A program made the translations under genes and the position numbers. DNA of 64,000 nucleotides from Foetidibacter luteolus (GTDB lineage Bacteria; Bacteroidota; Bacteroidia; Chitinophagales; Chitinophagaceae). The stretch's first letter is position 1; the number at the start of each line of letters is the position of its first letter. Shown here one piece after another: positions 43,444 to 52,143 of this stretch. Below the pieces are notes generated by a model that worked only from the letters and a program-made list of their open reading frames with translations, ran no database searches and was not told the DNA's origin. The stretch spans positions 186,001 through 250,000 of the forward strand of contig NZ_VVIP01000043.1 in NCBI RefSeq assembly GCF_009650435.1, written 5' to 3'.

Positions 43444-45561
43444 CTAATAAAATTCAGAACGGTAATCTTTCACCACAGCGGCTTCTCTAACAGCCTGAAG
43501 CGCCCGGTAGCCAATCATATTGCGCAGGTTGCTTTCCATAGATGTTCTTACGGTTTGAGCGTTACCGTCTAAGGAAGCTCTTGCACCTATGGTTTCCCCT
43601 TTAATTGCAAATACACCACTTGTGCCTGCAATGGGTTGGCTTACTTTACCCTGTAAAGATTTATTAAAGGCGGCGCCTGCCATTTTAGGCTCGTTGCCAA
43701 CAGCGGAAATATAAGGAGACTGAAAAGAAATGCTGTCAGCACGCTGTACCGTAGTTTTTGTGCTTTGTGCCAGCGCTTCCAGCGTATTGCCTTTCATGGT
43801 GGTATTTATAATTTGCTGTGCCTTCTTTTCATTGCGAAGGATGTTTTCCACTACCGGCCTGGCACTGGCAGCATTTTGAAGACCCGGTTCGTTAACGTTG
43901 GTTATAATGGCAACAACATATTTACTGTTAATCTTTACCGGTTCAGAAACCGTACCTACTTTGTTCTCATAAATCCATTTTACAAAAGTGCGGTTATCGC
44001 CAAGGGTGCCAATGGAAAAATCATTTTCTTTAATTCCATCGGCAGGCAGCATAGGTTTGTTTTGTTTTGCCGAAGCTTCCTGGAACTTTTTGTAATCCCT
44101 TGCAGCAGCGGCAAACTGGTTTGCGGCGTTGTTTGCGGTAACATCTGTTTCAGCACTAACAGAGATGGGTTTTGAAACATACGCTATTTTATAAGCTGGC
44201 TCTATTTTACGCTGGGCCAGTACTTCTATGTAGTGATAACCCGCATATTGTGCGTTGGCAACTTTTACCGTTTTTTTCTCTCCTACGTTGCCATAAAAAA
44301 TTGTTTCCGCAAATTCTTTGCTGATGCCTGAAAACTGTGCCGCGGTAAAGTCATACTCACCTTTGGTAGCCTTGCTGCCCGGGTCGTCGCTGTATTTCTG
44401 CACCATTGAATCAAAGCTTACGCCATTGCGTATGGCGGTTACAATGCTGTCAATCCTTTTTTTGGCTATACTGTCAGCCAACACCGGTTGCTGCCTGTCT
44501 TCTGTTTTTATTAATATATGGCGGCATTTAACGGAGTCCGGCATCATGCGGCTGCCTACCATTTTAGCGATGGTATAGTTGCTGTTATCCAGGTAAGGGC
44601 CAAAAACCTGTCCGTTGGCCAGCCTGGTAATGCTGTCTGCATTGGGTACCTGTAAAGTAGACCTAGTTACATAACCATCAAAGAAAGGGGTTGTGCTTGC
44701 TTTTGATGAAACAAACGCCTTATCATCCGCAGCAGCGGCAAAATCCGCTTTTATGCCTTGCAACTGGTTAAACACAGCGGCGCTGTCCTGTGCGCTTGGG
44801 TTGGCATCAAAAGAAACATAAGATATAGACCTTGTTTCTTCCTCCTGCTTAAACTGGTTGCTGTGTTTGCTGATGTAAGATTTAATGTCATCATCACTTA
44901 CTTTAATAGCGCTGTCGCTAATGGAATTGTAAGGAACAAATACATAAGATATATTGGCAATAGCGTTATTATCAGCGTTCATTTTTTCAGACATCCATTT
45001 GGGAATGTACACAGCACCGGTAACCAGCAACTGGTATTTCTTCTGTAATGCCTGGTCAACTGTTGGTTGCAGGTAAGCCTGCGTAATAGCTATAGCCTGG
45101 GCGTCATTAGGTTTCTTTTTCATTTGGGCAAACTGCTGCCTGGCCTGTTCTTTATTAAACTGGCCCGTGTTAGGGTCAGTAAAACCCTGCACCAGCCATT
45201 GCGGTGGGTTATCACCAAACAAAATGTCGCCTAATTCTTTTGATGAAACCTGCAGGCCCAGTTTGTTGTACTCCTGGTTCATGGCTTCCTCGTTTACTAC
45301 CACATTCCAAACACCAGCCACCAGTTCTTCCTGGCGCATGCTGGCAGCCTGCTGGTTGGTTTGCTGTATCAGCGCAAGTTTTTTATCAAAATCATCTTTT
45401 TTAATAGGCGTACCGTTAACTTTTCCCAGGGTAGAAGTGTTGGTAAAAAGGCTCCCTTTACGGTACAAACCGTCCTGTAGGATAAAAGCAATCAAGGCAA
45501 GGGCGATAATACCGAAGATAATCCACGCACCTTTATCACGAATTCGTTGAATAACTGACAT
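43444..45561 (-). CDS. SurA/PpiD-type periplasmic peptidyl-prolyl isomerase
   Basis: 705 residues. One N-terminal membrane anchor (MSVIQRIRDKGAWIIFGIIALALIAFIL), then a SurA_N-type chaperone domain (VNGTPIKKDDFDKKLALIQQ, about 45-200), and a parvulin-type rotamase domain (CRHILIKTEDRQQ through GEKKTVKVANAQYAGYHYIEVL, about 345-455) followed by a long C-terminal chaperone region. It probably assists folding of outer-membrane proteins from the inner membrane. Single gene on the minus strand, immediately left of the candidate origin. Confidence 0.88.
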   Translation of the reverse strand: MSVIQRIRDKGAWIIFGIIALALIAFILQDGLYRKGSLFTNTSTLGKVNGTPIKKDDFDKKLALIQQTNQQAASMRQEELVAGVWNVVVNEEAMNQEYNKLGLQVSSKELGDILFGDNPPQWLVQGFTDPNTGQFNKEQARQQFAQMKKKPNDAQAIAITQAYLQPTVDQALQKKYQLLVTGAVYIPKWMSEKMNADNNAIANISYVFVPYNSISDSAIKVSDDDIKSYISKHSNQFKQEEETRSISYVSFDANPSAQDSAAVFNQLQGIKADFAAAADDKAFVSSKASTTPFFDGYVTRSTLQVPNADSITRLANGQVFGPYLDNSNYTIAKMVGSRMMPDSVKCRHILIKTEDRQQPVLADSIAKKRIDSIVTAIRNGVSFDSMVQKYSDDPGSKATKGEYDFTAAQFSGISKEFAETIFYGNVGEKKTVKVANAQYAGYHYIEVLAQRKIEPAYKIAYVSKPISVSAETDVTANNAANQFAAAARDYKKFQEASAKQNKPMLPADGIKENDFSIGTLGDNRTFVKWIYENKVGTVSEPVKINSKYVVAIITNVNEPGLQNAASARPVVENILRNEKKAQQIINTTMKGNTLEALAQSTKTTVQRADSISFQSPYISAVGNEPKMAGAAFNKSLQGKVSQPIAGTSGVFAIKGETIGARASLDGNAQTVRTSMESNLRNMIGYRALQAVREAAVVKDYRSEFY

Positions 45562-45599
45562 ATTAGTTAATATGGTTTAAAATAAAAGGATGGCAAAAA

Positions 45600-46176
45600 T
45601 AGGGTATTAAAACATTTGAACAAATTGTGGATAACGCATGTAATATTTGACGGCAGTGGGTTACAGCACACGGTTAGCCATAAAAAGCCCGGCCTGCTGT
45701 TTTTTTGTGGAACATCAATTAACAGGCGGCTGTTAATAAGCGGTTTTAACGGTTAATAAACCGCGGGTTTTATAATCCACGCCGGGGAAATTATGCTGAT
45801 AAAAAGGCCGCTTTCTTCAAGTTTGGCGGAAGGGCTAAGGTTTACCACTTTTTACCCTGCCTTAGTTAACAGTTAAAATGTTGTGGACAGCAGGCTGGGT
45901 ATAAACCCCCTCCCTGTTATACACAACTGTTAAAAAAGGCCGGCTTTTTGTATTTCACGTACGTTTCACGGTGTGGGTAAAATGGGGATAGGTGTGAATA
46001 GCCACCCACTCATTAACTTTGCGCATTGGGGATAAGTAAGTTATCCCGATATCCACAGCCGTAATAGTAGTAGCTGGATATATAAATATGTATTATTAAA
46101 TACTAATACAGTTGATATTCACAATTATAAAAAGGTTGTTTATAAAACGCTTCTCAAAAAAAATTAAACGATAACC
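45600..46176. other. Candidate replication origin (DnaA boxes, palindrome, AT-rich flank)
   Basis: A gene-free gap between divergent genes. DnaA-box-like 9-mers: TGTGGATAA (45626-45634, perfect on the minus strand), TTATACACA (45917-45925, fits TTATnCACA), TGTGGGTAA (45972-45980, one mismatch) and ATATCCACA (46049-46057, one mismatch); weaker ones include TGTGGACAG at 45882. GGGATAA-N5-TTATCCC (46029-46047) is a perfect palindrome. The last box is followed by GCCG and TAATAGTAGTAG, which resembles a DnaA-trio run (polarity not confirmed), then an AT-rich stretch to 46170. dnaN and mnmG are 12 and 8 kb away. Confidence 0.5.
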
Positions 46177-47193
46177 ATGAGCACAACAACAGTGGAAAAA
46201 GCGAGGATGGAAGTTAACCGCCGCGGTTTCCTGGATATTGATATAGACCCGGAGCTGGATTTGTTTCACGAAATAGAAAGGCTGAAGAAGGAAAAGAATG
46301 CTGTGCTGCTGGCGCACTATTACCAGGAGCCGGATATACAGGATGTGGCCGACTATATTGGCGACAGCCTGGGCTTGGCACAACAGGCGGCTAAAACACA
46401 GGCTGACATTATCGTTTTTGCCGGCGTGCATTTTATGGCAGAGACCGCCAAAATTTTAAACCCCAACAAAAAAGTACTGCTGCCAGATCTTAAGGCAGGC
46501 TGCTCCCTTGCAGACAGTGCCCCGGCTCCCCTCTTTAAACAGTTTAAGGCCAAATACCCCGACCATATTGTTATCAGCTATATTAACTGCAGTGCCGAAA
46601 TAAAAGCGCTTAGCGATATTATCTGCACCTCTTCCAATGCGGAAAAGATTATTGAAAGTGTTCCACCGGAGCAACCTATTATTTTTGCGCCCGATAAAAA
46701 CCTGGGCGCCTACCTGAGCAAGAAAACAGGACGTGATATGGTATTGTGGAATGGCGCCTGCATGGTACACGAGATATTTAGCCTTGAAAAAATTACCAAA
46801 CTTAAAATAAGGCACCCGCAGGCTAAGTTTATTGCCCATCCCGAATGCGAGGATGCTGTATTGCAAATAGCCGATTATATAGGCAGCACCACGCAGCTTT
46901 TAAAGTATGCTGTTAACAACGAAGCGCAGGAGTTTATTGTGGCTACCGAAACGGGCATACTGCACCAGATGCAGAAAGATGCACCGCATAAAACATTCAT
47001 TCCCGCCCCACCCAATAATAGCTGTGCCTGTAATGATTGTCCGCACATGAAGCTGAACACCTTGGAAAAGCTGTATCTGTGCATGGAGTACGAAACCCCT
47101 GAGATAACCATGCCGGAAGAACTGCGGCTGGCGGCTTTAAAGCCTATGCAAAGAATGATGGAGATTAGTAAGGCAGCCGGGTTAATAGGGTAG
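46177..47193 (+). CDS. nadA: Quinolinate synthase A
   Basis: 338 residues. NadA condenses iminoaspartate with dihydroxyacetone phosphate to quinolinate, the precursor of NAD. Motifs: [98 protein letters not shown], and [12 protein letters not shown] near the C-terminus. The three cluster cysteines can be assigned to [24 protein letters not shown] and CNDCP. No nadB or nadC adjacent. Confidence 0.96.
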   Translation: MSTTTVEKARMEVNRRGFLDIDIDPELDLFHEIERLKKEKNAVLLAHYYQEPDIQDVADYIGDSLGLAQQAAKTQADIIVFAGVHFMAETAKILNPNKKVLLPDLKAGCSLADSAPAPLFKQFKAKYPDHIVISYINCSAEIKALSDIICTSSNAEKIIESVPPEQPIIFAPDKNLGAYLSKKTGRDMVLWNGACMVHEIFSLEKITKLKIRHPQAKFIAHPECEDAVLQIADYIGSTTQLLKYAVNNEAQEFIVATETGILHQMQKDAPHKTFIPAPPNNSCACNDCPHMKLNTLEKLYLCMEYETPEITMPEELRLAALKPMQRMMEISKAAGLIG

Positions 47194-47222
47194 TACCCCC
47201 CATCCCCCAGAAGGGGGGGTGT
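47194..47222 (+). terminator. GC-rich hairpin after nadA
   Basis: CCCCCCATCCCCC-AGAA-GGGGGGG: a C/G-only hairpin right after the nadA stop, without a T-run. It may stop transcription or form an mRNA 3' end; such hairpins are common in Bacteroidota intergenic regions. Confidence 0.45.
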
Positions 47223-47236
47223 AAGAGCGTAGTAAT

Positions 47237-47310
47237 TATGGGCCCGGCAGGAGGTGCTGCTATGAGGCATCGTTGCGTCGCACTCTTGTACGGTTGAATT
47301 CGCTATGCAG
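47237..47310 (-). repeat. Interspersed repeat family A, copy 10 (GCGACGCAA core)
   Basis: On the minus strand: GTACAAGAGTGCGACGCAAC, GATGCCTCATAGCAG and CTGCCGGGCCCATAATT. It begins the 1-kb repeat mosaic between nadA and the MATE gene. Confidence 0.75.
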
Positions 47311-47339
47311 CTTTTCCCGCAGGGTAGGGAAATTAATTG

Positions 47340-48050
47340 TTTAATGTTCTTTTGTTCCATGTTTAATGTTGGTTGTTGTATGGAGAATGCTGCAAGCCTA
47401 ATAGTTAGCGCCGTAGGTGCGATATGTTAGTAGCTGATAAATAATCCAATTTTGTTATAAAGCCTTGTAGAGGCGGCATGTTGTTAAGGTTGTATCACCA
47501 GTTGTTAATTATTCAATCCTGTTTTTGTTTGTCATGCTGCTAAACATATCGCACCTACGGCGCTCAATTCATCATCTGTTTGTCTAGCTACTAATATGCC
47601 GCCCCGATGGGGCTTTGTTTGTTTAATGTTGGCTGTTGTATGGAGAGTGCCGGCCAGGAAAAGGCTTCTATAAAAGCCTGAAAGGCTTTACTATGAATAG
47701 CCCCGGTTGCAAACCGGGGCTACCGTATTTTAGACAGCCAACCCTGCAGGGGTTGAACCTCCAGAGTATTCAACTCTTACAGGGTTGCCGGGTGATTGAT
47801 TCTTTAACCCCGGGTAAAACCCGGGGCTATTGTTATTTATGCCCTTCGGGCAATGATGAAAGTTGCTGACTTTTTTGATTTAATAAAATTGTGCCGCTAT
47901 TAGCATGCCGCCCCGATGGGTCTTTGTCTGTTTAACATTCTTTTCTTCTATGTTTAATGTTGGGCTGTAATGCTAAATGTTTATCCAGCCTAACAGTAAT
48001 CGCCGTAGAGGCGATATGTTGCTAAGGTTGTATCACCAGTTGTTGTTTGC
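47340..48050. repeat. Mosaic of short hairpin repeats
   Basis: No gene. It holds GCCGTAGGTGCGATATGTTA (47411 region) and its near inverted partner AACATATCGCACCTACGGCG, two copies of AAGGTTGTATCACCAGTTGT (47486 and 48026 regions), two copies of ATGCCGCCCCGATGGG (47596, 47905), three of TGTTTAATGTTGG, and the hairpins AGCCCCGGTTGCAAACCGGG (47699-47721 region), CCCCGGGTAAAACCCGGGG (47808-47826) and GCCCTTCGGGC. Repeats of this wording are widespread in Bacteroidota. The small open frame inside is built from them and is not a gene. Confidence 0.75.
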
Positions 48051-48069
48051 TGTATCTTTTTCGTTAGCC

Positions 48070-48155
48070 CCTATCCGGGTCTGAAAAGATGCCATGAAAA
48101 ACCAGCCGTACAAGTGAGTGACACAACGAAGCCTCCACAAAGAACCAACAGCCCG
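48070..48155 (+). repeat. Interspersed repeat family A, copy 11 (GTGACACAA core, long form)
   Basis: CTATCCGGGTCTGAAAAG, ATGCCATGAAAA, GTACAAGTGAGTGACACAA, CGAAGCCTCC. It shares its 5' module with the copies at 4.5, 42.6 and 62.0 kb. Confidence 0.75.
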
Positions 48156-48221
48156 TTACCAAAATAAATACTTCTGAAAATGGCGAAGCCATTAAAAGGC
48201 TCTGCGTGTTTCTGGAACTAT

Positions 48222-49541
48222 TTACTTCCTGGTCATTCTTAAGAAGCGGATAATTAGAAAGATGGAGTTAAACGTTAGCCCGGTAATCAACCCCAGCCAC
48301 ATGCCGGCGGCGCCCATGTTAAAATGAAAGGCCAGTACATAACCCACCGGCAGGCCGATGCCCCAATAGGCGATGGCTACCAGGGTAGTGGGTATTTTAA
48401 CGTCTTTTATGCCCCGTAGCAGGCCTGAACCAATGGCTTGTGTACTATCTGATATCTGGAAAATAGCGGCGAATAAAAGCAGCAGGGATGCCATTTGAAG
48501 CACTTGTGCATTATCATTGAATAAATGGGGTAACTTGTTACGGAATACGGTAAAGCATATGGCACAGAAAAGGCCATATAGCAATGATGTTAACAATGTG
48601 CTTTTACCAATAACTGCAATCTTTGGCCAGTCAAGCCGGCCATAAGCGTTGCTAACCCGTATGGAGCCTGCCTGCGATAAACCCATGGACACCATGAATG
48701 TAAAAGCGGCGCAGCTTAAAGCTATCTGGTGAGCTGCCTGTGCAACGGCGCCCAACGTGCCGATGATGATACCGGATACGGCAAAGGCCCCTGCTTCCAT
48801 ACCTATCTGCAGGCTGCTGGGAACGCCGATATGCAGCAGCTCCCGCATGGTTTTGCGGTGAATGAACCATTGTTTTTTACTTACAGCAACATATCGGCGA
48901 AAAGTTTTGTGCTTTAAAATAATAACACCGAGTACAAGAAATAACAAAGTACGGGTGATGAGGGTGCTCCACCCGGCGCCTGCCAGCTCCAGCCGGGGGA
49001 ACCCCCAGTTGCCGTATATAAGCAACCAGTTAAGCAATATATTGATGGGCATACCGCAAAGGCTAAGCAGCATGGCGGTTTTGGTGTATTCAAGCCCGTC
49101 TGCAAATTGTTTAAGCGTCATAAACAAGAGCATAGGTATAATGGAAAGGCTCATAAGTTGCATAAAAGGCATGGCAAGGGTTACTACTTCAGCGTCTTGC
49201 CCCAGGTGGTATAACAGATTTTTACCCAGCAGGAGATTGAGCGAAATAATTACGGCCGTTGCAGTACACAACCAAAAACCATTGAAAAAGTAGTGGGAAA
49301 CCAATTGCCCATCCCGCCGGCCATGGGCCATAGATACCATTTGGGAAACAGAGATTGTCATGCCAATGCCCAGCACAAAGGGAATGTTCATGGCATTAAT
49401 AACCAGTGCGGCTGCGGCCAGTTGTTTGTAGCTGATGGCGCCCACCATAGCGGTATCAATAATGTGGAGGGCCATTTGGGCCAGTTCCCCAATGATAATG
49501 GGTAATGCCAGCCTGATGGTTTTAAAAGCTTCTGTACGCAT
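48222..49541 (-). CDS. MATE-family multidrug/metabolite exporter
   Basis: 439 residues from ATG 49541; the 82 codons before it are not conserved-looking and lie in a non-coding region. About 12 membrane helices in two MatE halves: TIRLALPIIIGELAQMALHIIDTAMVG starts the first, VPSSLQIGMEAGAFAVSGIIIGTLGAVAQAAHQIA the second. These transporters use Na+ or H+ gradients to expel cationic compounds; the substrate is unknown. It is followed on the minus strand by repeats only. Confidence 0.92.
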   Translation of the reverse strand: MRTEAFKTIRLALPIIIGELAQMALHIIDTAMVGAISYKQLAAAALVINAMNIPFVLGIGMTISVSQMVSMAHGRRDGQLVSHYFFNGFWLCTATAVIISLNLLLGKNLLYHLGQDAEVVTLAMPFMQLMSLSIIPMLLFMTLKQFADGLEYTKTAMLLSLCGMPINILLNWLLIYGNWGFPRLELAGAGWSTLITRTLLFLVLGVIILKHKTFRRYVAVSKKQWFIHRKTMRELLHIGVPSSLQIGMEAGAFAVSGIIIGTLGAVAQAAHQIALSCAAFTFMVSMGLSQAGSIRVSNAYGRLDWPKIAVIGKSTLLTSLLYGLFCAICFTVFRNKLPHLFNDNAQVLQMASLLLLFAAIFQISDSTQAIGSGLLRGIKDVKIPTTLVAIAYWGIGLPVGYVLAFHFNMGAAGMWLGLITGLTFNSIFLIIRFLRMTRK

Positions 49542-49779
49542 AGACAATCTTGAAGACGGCGGCGAAATTAGGGGATAAATTTCTGGCAGGGCCCCGTTAT
49601 GAATCGAATGGGTTGTATTGCTGTTGGGTGGCAGAAAAAAGTTTTGGGTAAAGCTGCAATGCGTGTAGCAAATGGCGAAGGCTTTTCGGGAGCTACTTTT
49701 CCAGGGTAGAGTTAGTGGCAGACGAGCAGGAAAGTATAGCTGATAGGTGGTGGGATTTTTTTGCTGAATAGAGAACAGA

Positions 49780-49842
49780 ACGTACAAGTGAGTGACACAA
49801 GGGACGCCTCATAGCAGTAATGCAGTCCGTGCCATAAATTTT
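49780..49842 (+). repeat. Interspersed repeat family A, copy 12 (GTGACACAA core)
   Basis: GTACAAGTGAGTGACACAA, GGGACGCCTCATAGCAG, GTGCCATAAATT. Nearest relative is copy 5 at 25.4 kb. Confidence 0.7.
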
Positions 49843-50010
49843 TCACATCTTCTCGGTTACTTCTACATCGCCCTCTTCATCTTTTGTTTTGTGGTAATCC
49901 TGGTTGGCTTCCTTTTCAAATGTCTTTTCGTCTTTCATGTTTCTTTTTATAAGAAAACAGATAAGCAATATGGCAGCTATACCCGCGGGGATGATGATAT
50001 ACCAGTTCAT
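49843..50010 (-). CDS. 55-residue membrane protein of unknown function
   Basis: A short gene: one N-terminal membrane helix (MNWYIIIPAGIAAILLICFL), a basic stop-transfer stretch (IKRNMKDEK) and a charged tail (DYHKTKDEEGDVEVTEKM). The clean start, single helix and positive-inside pattern make it likely to be real. It is preceded on the minus strand by the divergent lipoprotein gene, and its stop codon abuts a family A repeat. No family recognised. Confidence 0.55.
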   Translation of the reverse strand: MNWYIIIPAGIAAILLICFLIKRNMKDEKTFEKEANQDYHKTKDEEGDVEVTEKM

Positions 50011-50156
50011 AGCAGGATGTGTTTGTGTTTAAAGTTACCACCTATTAGCAGGGCGGTATATTAAGTTTGCGTTGCAGCAGGGTGCAGAAACCAGGAACAA
50101 AATTTTCTGCAACGTTTTGTGCAGTTATACAGTCAAGGTAAAAAAATGTAATCTTA

Positions 50157-50624
50157 ATGAACAAGCTTTTGACGTACACAATAGGTGTAAGCCTTATGAT
50201 AACTACGATAACCGGGTGCAAAAAAAGTTCAGATAGGTTGGCTACATCTGATTCTATAGAGGGTACCTGGGAGTTGCGAAAAACATCCGCAGCCATGATG
50301 CCCGGCGCTGTTATGCACGAACCGGGTAACGGCAACAAACTTAAGTTTACCGGTAATAAATTTGAAATGTACATAAATGGTGTGCTTACCGAAAGCGGCA
50401 CATACCAGGTGGTTGCAGATGCTACAGTTGAAGAAAGTGTATGCCTTGTTTTTGCGGATGGCCAGTTTGAAAACAGGATTGTGTATGATGTGATTAATAA
50501 TGACAGTAAGATATTCTTCCAGGTAGAGAATAACAAGCTAACCTTTCAATCGGGTTGTTATGCTTATGATGCCGGGCATAGTGAGGTATATGAAAGGATA
50601 GAACTGGGGGCTAAGCGTAATTAG
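50157..50624 (+). CDS. Lipocalin-like lipoprotein
   Basis: 155 residues; the signal MNKLLTYTIGVSLMITTITGCKK ends in a lipobox (cysteine 21). The mature part IEGTWELRKTSAAMMPG, KLKFTGNKFEMYINGVLTESGTYQVV is the pattern of small beta-barrel lipocalin-like domains of Bacteroidota. Likely a periplasm-facing lipoprotein of unknown ligand. It is convergent with the SIMPL-like gene. Confidence 0.7.
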   Translation: MNKLLTYTIGVSLMITTITGCKKSSDRLATSDSIEGTWELRKTSAAMMPGAVMHEPGNGNKLKFTGNKFEMYINGVLTESGTYQVVADATVEESVCLVFADGQFENRIVYDVINNDSKIFFQVENNKLTFQSGCYAYDAGHSEVYERIELGAKRN

Positions 50625-50666
50625 GTTTAGGTTGATAAACGCAAAGGCTTCTTTATTGTTTAAAGA

Positions 50667-51398
50667 TTATTGGCCTATTAAAAACTTTACAGTAAAAGTG
50701 GCTTCAATTGTATAAAAATTGTTTAATAAATTATCTGAAGAATAAGCTGTACTGAAGAATTCAGGCAGCTTCCTTGAATCAACGCCAGGATAAGGGGGAT
50801 AAGCTGTCCATCCGCCTGACTTGTTTTCTTTTTTAGCTTCTGTTATTGATTGTATCCCAGAGATATTTAAACCCGCAAGTGATGCTATTGACTTAGCCTT
50901 ATCAGTAGCTTTAGTAATTAATTTTTTGTGAAGGTGTTCATAGTACGGGTTTTCATTCATTGCCCAGTATGAAATTAAACTACCACTCATAAAAGGGATA
51001 GTTTTGATGATTTTGTAAAGCTCTCTTAGCGAATCTGATGAACATGTTTTAATATCACCTGAATAAAACGATACATCGTCTTTTTGTATGTCAAATTCTT
51101 CTGTAAAAGAGTCTTGTGTTATATGAAAGCCCCTGGCTTTTAAAAGGTTGATAACTGAGTCGAATGTTGTTTTCAGTTTGGTGTTTTGTATTTCCTGTCT
51201 TTTTCTGAAACTGGCTGGTTTTTTATATCGCTCTTCGTTGTATACCTCATCCTCCAGGTTTGCCATGCAATTTATTCTGTAAACATAGCAATCTGGTGGT
51301 ACCAAAAGGGTGTCATATACGGTAACCTCTATAAATCTATCTTGGCTGTATGAATCGGCAAAGATTAAAATGAGAAGCAAAGTAATTATCGTTTTCAT
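50667..51398 (-). CDS. Secreted SIMPL-like (DUF541) protein
   Basis: 243 residues with signal peptide (MKTIITLLLILIFADSYSQ). The C-terminal half shows the family pattern KATDKAKSIASLAGLNISGIQSITEAKKENKSGG, followed by a beta strand pair ending in TIEATFTVKFLIG. SIMPL/DUF541 proteins are periplasmic or envelope proteins with unclear function. The lower GC content in this stretch differs slightly from neighbours. Confidence 0.65.
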   Translation of the reverse strand: MKTIITLLLILIFADSYSQDRFIEVTVYDTLLVPPDCYVYRINCMANLEDEVYNEERYKKPASFRKRQEIQNTKLKTTFDSVINLLKARGFHITQDSFTEEFDIQKDDVSFYSGDIKTCSSDSLRELYKIIKTIPFMSGSLISYWAMNENPYYEHLHKKLITKATDKAKSIASLAGLNISGIQSITEAKKENKSGGWTAYPPYPGVDSRKLPEFFSTAYSSDNLLNNFYTIEATFTVKFLIGQ

Positions 51399-51485
51399 TT
51401 CAAGAGACTATTTGTATGAAAATATGAAAAGAATAAATGGCTTTGCATAACAGTTCTTATTAATGGTATTCTTTTACCTTTAAGC

Positions 51486-52064
51486 ATGTTTGAGGCTATC
51501 AACGCATACAGCAGAAAATTCATTAACCCCACTGCGGAAGAACTAACCCTTTTCAATTCTTTATTAGAACATAAAACCGTAACTAAAAAAACTTTCCTGT
51601 TACAGGAGGGTGAGTTGTGCCGGTTTGAAGCCTACATTAATAAAGGCTGCATAAGAACCTATTACATTAACGAAACCGGCGCCGAAGTAACCCTGCAGTT
51701 TGCCATTGAAGACTGGTGGGTTAGCGATATTACCAGCTTTCACGAACAAAAGCCCAGCCGCATGTTTATTGAAACGCTGGAAGATTGTGAGTTGCTGCTG
51801 CTAACACCCGCCACCAAAGAAACGCTGCTGCGGCAGGCGCCGTGCTTTGAAAGAATGTTCCGGATTATGGTACAGCGCAATTTGTCAAGGTTGCAGGAAA
51901 GGCTTTTCCAAACCATTGTAACTACGGCTGTTGACAAATACCTGGATTTTCTGGACAGGTATCCCACCATTCCACAACGTGTTGCCCAACATTACATTGC
52001 ATCTTACCTGGGCTTTTCTCCGGAGTTTTTAAGTAAGGTGCGGACGAAACTGTCTAAAAAATAA
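51486..52064 (+). CDS. Crp/Fnr-family transcriptional regulator
   Basis: 192 residues: a cyclic-nucleotide-binding-like domain (KKTFLLQEGELCRFEAYINKGCIRTYYINETGAEVTLQFAIEDWWVSDITSFH) with no canonical cAMP-binding RS pair, and a C-terminal helix-turn-helix (RVAQHYIASYLGFSPEFLSKVRTKL). The related Bacteroidota regulators of this branch have unknown ligands. It stands just before a ring-cleaving dioxygenase gene (80-base gap), which it may control. A TACCTTTA box precedes it. Confidence 0.85.
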   Translation: MFEAINAYSRKFINPTAEELTLFNSLLEHKTVTKKTFLLQEGELCRFEAYINKGCIRTYYINETGAEVTLQFAIEDWWVSDITSFHEQKPSRMFIETLEDCELLLLTPATKETLLRQAPCFERMFRIMVQRNLSRLQERLFQTIVTTAVDKYLDFLDRYPTIPQRVAQHYIASYLGFSPEFLSKVRTKLSKK

Positions 52065-52143
52065 ACTTTTTCTTTTTCTTGTCTTAGTTCAATGTTTTCG
52101 CTGCTGCGGTATCCGAATTTTACACCCATAAAAAACAAACATT

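Noticed and set aside
45953-45975. parS-like TTTCACGT repeats in the candidate origin
   Set aside because: Two TTTCACG stretches occur in the same direction, not as the palindrome a ParB site requires.
47636-47869. 77-codon open frame in the repeat mosaic
   Set aside because: It is composed of the hairpin repeats themselves (GCKPG and GKTRG segments come from the palindromes).
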